Made by a program: the position numbers and the translations under genes. From NCBI GenBank assembly GCA_963205155.1, contig CAUJJY010000280.1:1-9422 (forward strand): 9,422 nt of DNA, read 5' to 3'. A model generated the notes under the pieces. That model was not told the origin of the DNA. It did not search any database and was given only the letters and a program-made list of their open reading frames with translations. How positions within the stretch are numbered: the first letter of the stretch is position 1; each line of letters opens with the position of its first letter. Source of the DNA: Candidatus Zixiibacteriota bacterium (GTDB lineage: Bacteria; Zixibacteria; MSB-5A5; CAIYYT01). Shown one piece after another: positions 6,701-9,422 of this stretch.

Positions 6701-7554
6701 CGAAACTTGACAAGAAGGCGCTGAATATTATCAGCGAAGCCGACAAGCTGGTCAAGGATCGCGAAGAGCGGCTCGAGATCGAGTTAGACAAGATCCAGCG
6801 CGGTAGCGAGTTGCCTCCGGGTGTCAAGCAGTTGGTCAAGGTCAAGATTGCCATTCGCCGCAAGTTGTCGGTGGGTGACAAGATGGCCGGACGCCACGGC
6901 AACAAGGGTGTTATTGCGAAGATTGTTCCGGCGGAAGATATGCCATATACCGCCGACGGAACGCCGGTCGATATCATTCTTAACCCGCTGGGCGTGCCGT
7001 CACGTATGAACGTTGGGCAGATTCTCGAAACGCATCTCGGATGGGCTGCGAAGACGATGAATATGCCGATTGCGACTCCGGTGTTTGACGGCGCCAGCAT
7101 TGATGAAATCAAGGCAGAACTCAAGAAGGCGAACTTGCCGATCAGCGGCAAGACGACATTGTACGATGGCAAGACGGGTGAGGCGTTCGATAACGAAATC
7201 ACCGTGGGTGTCATCTATATGTTGAAGCTGTCGCATCTTGTCGACGACAAGATTCACGCTCGTTCGATCGGGCCGTACTCGCTGGTTACCCAACAGCCGT
7301 TGGGTGGTAAGGCGCAGTTCGGCGGTCAGCGTTTTGGAGAAATGGAAGTCTGGGCGCTGGAAGCTTATGGCGCTGCCTACGCTCTGCAGGAAATGCTGAC
7401 GGTGAAATCGGACGACGTGGTCGGACGTTCCAAGGTGTACGAAGCGATCGTCAAGGGTGAGAATCCCCCCGAACCCGGCGTTCCCGAGTCGTTCAACGTA
7501 CTCGTGAAAGAATTGCGGAGTTTGGGTCTCGATGTTGAGTTGGTCGAGAAATGA
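3748..7554 (+). CDS. rpoB: DNA-directed RNA polymerase subunit beta
   Basis: Beta forms one pincer of RNA polymerase and part of the active centre. The 1268 residues lie within the bacterial range. Visible in order: ERVIVSQLHRSPGVFFD (155-171) in the protrusion; lobe domains to about 440; the rifampicin region GSSQLSQFMDQTNPL (466-480) with THKRRLSALGPGG following; RICPIETPEGPNIGLI (516-531); GDKMAGRHGNKG (1043-1054), whose lysines K1045 and K1053 match the active-site lysines of E. coli beta; and the C-terminal clamp GGKAQFGGQRFGEMEVWALEAYG (from 1186). Key rifampicin contacts are present (Q472, D475, H485, R488, S490, matching E. coli 513, 516, 526, 529 and 531). A charged insert of about 125 residues lies at 896-1021, where E. 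coli also carries a lineage insert, and a small lysine-rich insert at 112-131. The start is TTG. Stops are tandem TGA TAA at 7552-7557. rpoC follows after 34 bases. Confidence 0.99.
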   Translation: MAKISTLDRRSYAKLSFEAEMPNLLAIQLESFEEFLQAEIPHDKRKHIGLQRVFTEIFPVSDIRENYLVEFVRYSIGKPRYSIHECQDRNMTYAVPLKATLRLISYEQAEDEAGVRDLKKKNETKKVKDVIENDVFLGEFPLITDQGTFIINGSERVIVSQLHRSPGVFFDDEIHPNGKRLYAARIIPYRGSWVEINLDVNDIMYVSSDGRKKLPVTTFLRALGYSTDEDILKLFYDFDAISISSRSYAKAQGKLSAQTVVDQESGDVLVSASEEITEATALKLVEAGIKEIKVLKTDAAKDIRVIGNTFKKDVTKSTEEALAKIHGMVRPGEALTPEIAANVMEKMFFDAKRCDLAEVGRFMLNQRLKLDEPPTQNALTPKDFIKIIDYLAKLRNSEGGIDDIDHLGNRRTRTVGELLENLFSVGLSRVARTIRERLSLKDTDKVAPHELINARTVSSVVDTFFGSSQLSQFMDQTNPLAELTHKRRLSALGPGGLTRERAGFEVRDVHHTHYGRICPIETPEGPNIGLIASLATYARINHLGFLETPYRKVNHGKVTDQILYLTANEEDNYYIAQANEPFGADGKFVHDVITCRFRSDYPQVEPKRIEYADVSPKQLVSVAASLIPFLEHDDANRALMGSNMQRQAVPLLVTDPPYIGTGMEGKAARDSGAVLVTKVAGIVTEVDADHVTIQPDAKIKGDELGFVEPVSYPLIKFKRSNQDTCINYRPIVDVGERVNPGDAIADGPGVHGGELALGYNALVAFMPWRGYNFEDAIIVNEQLVQRDIFTSIHIEEYELQVRDTKRGAEEITREIPNVSEEELSHLDDIGIVKTGTEVEAGDVLVGKVTPKGETELSPEERLLRAIFGEKAADVRDASLKAPPGLKGIVIDTKIFSRKERSEEAKKREKGESAAIKKKLGDQIKQIKAHLNERLETVLEGATSKTLKHAEEGTVLLRAGQKYKEGTLAEVDLLACVWQDGVCSDAKLDKKALNIISEADKLVKDREERLEIELDKIQRGSELPPGVKQLVKVKIAIRRKLSVGDKMAGRHGNKGVIAKIVPAEDMPYTADGTPVDIILNPLGVPSRMNVGQILETHLGWAAKTMNMPIATPVFDGASIDEIKAELKKANLPISGKTTLYDGKTGEAFDNEITVGVIYMLKLSHLVDDKIHARSIGPYSLVTQQPLGGKAQFGGQRFGEMEVWALEAYGAAYALQEMLTVKSDDVVGRSKVYEAIVKGENPPEPGVPESFNVLVKELRSLGLDVELVEK

Positions 7555-7574
7555 TAAGGATAATTATTGAAGCG

Positions 7575-7591
7575 AAGGAGGTATCCAGGTG
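7575..7591 (+). promoter_or_regulatory. Strong Shine-Dalgarno and GTG start of rpoC
   Basis: AAGGAGGT at 7575-7582 is a near-complete anti-16S match, six bases before GTG at 7589. An in-frame TGA at 7568-7570 excludes any longer version. The site is the strongest in the window and suits independent re-initiation after rpoB, whose stop lies 34 bases upstream. Confidence 0.9.
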
Positions 7592-9422
7592 GTCGATTTT
7601 TCGGTAAAACAACAGAAGCGACCCTCGGACTTTACCGCGATTAAGATACAATTGGCGTCGCCGGAAGTGATCTTGTCATGGTCCTACGGTGAAGTCACCA
7701 AACCGGAAACGATCAATTACCGGTCATTCAAGCCGGAACGTGATGGTTTGTTTTGCGAGCGCATTTTCGGACCTGTGAAGGACTGGGAGTGTTCGTGCGG
7801 CAAGTACAAGCGGATCCGTTTCCGGGGCATTGTATGCGATCGTTGCGGTGTTGAAGTGACGCAGGCCAAGGTCCGGCGCGATCGGATGGGTCATATCGAC
7901 CTAGCCGTGCCGGTTTCGCACATTTGGTATTTCAAGTCGTTGCCTTCGCGCATCGGCTATTTGCTGGATCTTTCGGTCCGCGACCTCGAGAAAATTCTCT
8001 ATTATGAGAATTACGTGGTTGTGGATCCGGGCAATACCTCCTACAAGGAGAAAGACATTATCACGGAAGAGGAGTTCCAGGAACTGGAGTCCTCGAGCAA
8101 GCAGTTCGAAGCGAAGATGGGCGCCGAAGCAATTCAGGCGTTACTGAAGCGCGTCGATATCGAAGAGCTGTCAATCTCGCTACGCGCGCAGGTCAAAGTT
8201 GAGACCTCGGTTCAGCGCAAGAAAGACACGCTTAAGAGACTGCGCGTGATTGAAGCTTTCCGTCAGTCCAACAACCGTCCCGAGTGGATGGTGATGACGC
8301 GCATCCCGGTGATTCCTCCGGATCTGCGTCCGCTGGTACCGTTGGAAGGAGGACGCTTTGCGACCTCGGATCTCAACGATCTGTATCGCCGCGTGATCAA
8401 CCGTAATAACCGACTGAAAAAGCTGATCGATATCCGCGCCCCCGAGGTGATTTTGCGCAACGAGAAGCGCATGCTTCAGGAGGCCGTGGATGCGTTGTTC
8501 GACAACGGCCGTCGTACCAATTCGGTGCGCGGCGATTCCAAGCGGCCGCTGAAATCGCTGTCTGACTTGCTCAAGGGCAAGCAGGGACGTTTCCGCCAGA
8601 ACCTGCTTGGTAAACGTGTCGACTATTCCGGCCGTTCGGTAATCGTAGTCGGTCCGGAATTGAAGCTGCATCAGTGCGGTCTTCCGAAGACAATGGCGCT
8701 CGAACTCTTCAAGCCGTTTATCATTATGAAGCTGGAAGAGAAGGGCTATGTGCAGACGGTCAAGTCGGCCAAGAAACTGGTCGAGCGCGAGCGTCCGGAA
8801 GTGTGGGATATTCTCGAAGAGATTATCGCCGATCATCCGGTCATGCTCAACCGCGCACCCACGCTGCATCGTCTCGGCATTCAGGCGTTTTATCCGGTGC
8901 TGGTGGAAGGCAAGGCGATTCGTCTGCATCCGCTGGTTTGCGCCGCGTTCAACGCCGACTTCGACGGTGACCAGATGGCGGTGCACGTGCCGTTATCATT
9001 CGAAGCGCAGTTGGAAGCGCGTATTCTGATGCTCTCGGTCAATAACATTCTGCTTCCGTCGAACGGCCGTCCGGTCGCAACACCGTCGCAGGATATCGTT
9101 ATCGGTATTCACTATTTGACCAAGGAACGCGCCAACGTGAAGGGTGATGGATGTCGCTTCTCCTCAATGGATGAAGTACTCTATGCTCATTCGCAGAAAA
9201 TGATCGACCTGCATGCCAAGATTAAAGTTGAGCATGAAGGTACAATACTCGAGACAACAACCGGCCGGGTAGTCTTCTATCAGATATTCCCCAAAGGCAT
9301 GACTTTCTTCAATAAGGTGGCGACGAAGAAGAACCTTGAGGAACTGGTGTTGGCGGCTCACGCCAAAATCGGTTCGGTCCGCACGGCGGATTTCTTGGAT
9401 AAGCTCAAGACGCTCGGATTCG
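7589..9422 (+). CDS. rpoC: DNA-directed RNA polymerase subunit beta', N-terminal part (3' end outside window)
   Basis: Beta' forms the clamp and holds the catalytic magnesium of RNA polymerase. The reading frame stays open from GTG at 7589 to the window end: 611 codons of a protein usually about 1,200-1,500 long. The N-terminal zinc site is complete, with cysteines at 68, 70, 83 and 86 (CSC, then CDRC), matching E. coli 70, 72, 85 and 88. Then come the switch-2 and lid neighbourhood, LLGKRVDYSGRSVIVVGPE from 339; NRAPTLHRLGIQAF from 421; and the catalytic NADFDGDQM at 455-463, with all three aspartates (457, 459, 461). The bridge helix, trigger loop and second zinc site lie beyond the window. 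Numbering stays two to three residues behind E. coli up to the catalytic loop, so there is no large insert so far. It forms a two-gene unit with rpoB. Confidence 0.99.
   Translation, partial: MVDFSVKQQKRPSDFTAIKIQLASPEVILSWSYGEVTKPETINYRSFKPERDGLFCERIFGPVKDWECSCGKYKRIRFRGIVCDRCGVEVTQAKVRRDRMGHIDLAVPVSHIWYFKSLPSRIGYLLDLSVRDLEKILYYENYVVVDPGNTSYKEKDIITEEEFQELESSSKQFEAKMGAEAIQALLKRVDIEELSISLRAQVKVETSVQRKKDTLKRLRVIEAFRQSNNRPEWMVMTRIPVIPPDLRPLVPLEGGRFATSDLNDLYRRVINRNNRLKKLIDIRAPEVILRNEKRMLQEAVDALFDNGRRTNSVRGDSKRPLKSLSDLLKGKQGRFRQNLLGKRVDYSGRSVIVVGPELKLHQCGLPKTMALELFKPFIIMKLEEKGYVQTVKSAKKLVERERPEVWDILEEIIADHPVMLNRAPTLHRLGIQAFYPVLVEGKAIRLHPLVCAAFNADFDGDQMAVHVPLSFEAQLEARILMLSVNNILLPSNGRPVATPSQDIVIGIHYLTKERANVKGDGCRFSSMDEVLYAHSQKMIDLHAKIKVEHEGTILETTTGRVVFYQIFPKGMTFFNKVATKKNLEELVLAAHAKIGSVRTADFLDKLKTLGF

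Noticed and set aside
6123..7214. 363-residue antisense frame inside rpoB
   Set aside because: It is a shadow of a strongly biased coding frame. The product is rich in Ser, Leu and Pro with no recognisable domain, and the sense frame is plainly RpoB.
8180..8986. 268-residue antisense frame inside rpoC
   Set aside because: It is a shadow of the rpoC reading frame, with a His/Arg/Gln-rich composition typical of antisense translation and no known family.
1..9422. An accessory, defence or mobile system
   Set aside because: All recognised genes are universal housekeeping genes in canonical order, with no disrupted gene, integrase, transposase or repeat array.

Overview
The window is a conserved bacterial core region carrying the translation and transcription genes in the classic order tuf - tRNA-Trp - secE - nusG - rplK - rplA - rplJ - rplL - rpoB - rpoC, all on the + strand. 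Both outer genes run off the edge: tuf lacks its 5' part and rpoC its 3' part. I see no mobile element, CRISPR array, phage gene or accessory system, and no break in synteny. The interest lies in the non-coding gaps and in lineage-specific details of the proteins.

Organism: certainly a bacterium (EF-Tu, single-helix SecE, bacterial L7/L12, separate beta and beta' genes). The order without rpmG between tuf and secE, together with a large beta insert of the kind seen in E. coli and the Bacteroidota-Chlorobi side of the tree, would suit the wider FCB group. Against Bacteroidota proper, most genes have a purine-rich Shine-Dalgarno sequence and the one promoter candidate is sigma-70-like. A lesser known FCB-side phylum (Zixibacteria-like, Gemmatimonadota-like and similar) is my best guess, but this is inference and a phylogeny of RpoB/RpoC would settle it.

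Layout: 1-469 is the end of tuf. The 58-base gap after it holds a promoter candidate, then tRNA-Trp(CCA) at 528-604 with encoded CCA, then secE and nusG joined by an overlap. rplK, rplA and rplJ follow with gaps of 14, 3 and 19 bases, leaving no room for a normal L10 leader upstream of rplJ. The spacing then changes. The 117-base rplJ-rplL gap is rich in GC inverted repeats. The 212-base rplL-rpoB gap has a stem-loop near rplL, like a partial terminator, and a second inverted repeat that covers the start of the rpoB Shine-Dalgarno. rpoB and rpoC are 34 bases apart.

How they work together: EF-Tu and tRNA-Trp serve decoding; SecE is part of the SecYEG channel; NusG couples RNA polymerase to the ribosome or Rho; L11, L1, L10 and L7/L12 form the L1 stalk and the GTPase-associated stalk of the 50S subunit on which EF-Tu acts; RpoB and RpoC form the catalytic core of RNA polymerase. 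The long gaps flank rplL, the one ribosomal protein needed in several copies per ribosome, which fits post-transcriptional or attenuation control of stoichiometry. Four genes use non-ATG starts (rplK GTG, rplL GTG, rpoB TTG, rpoC GTG).
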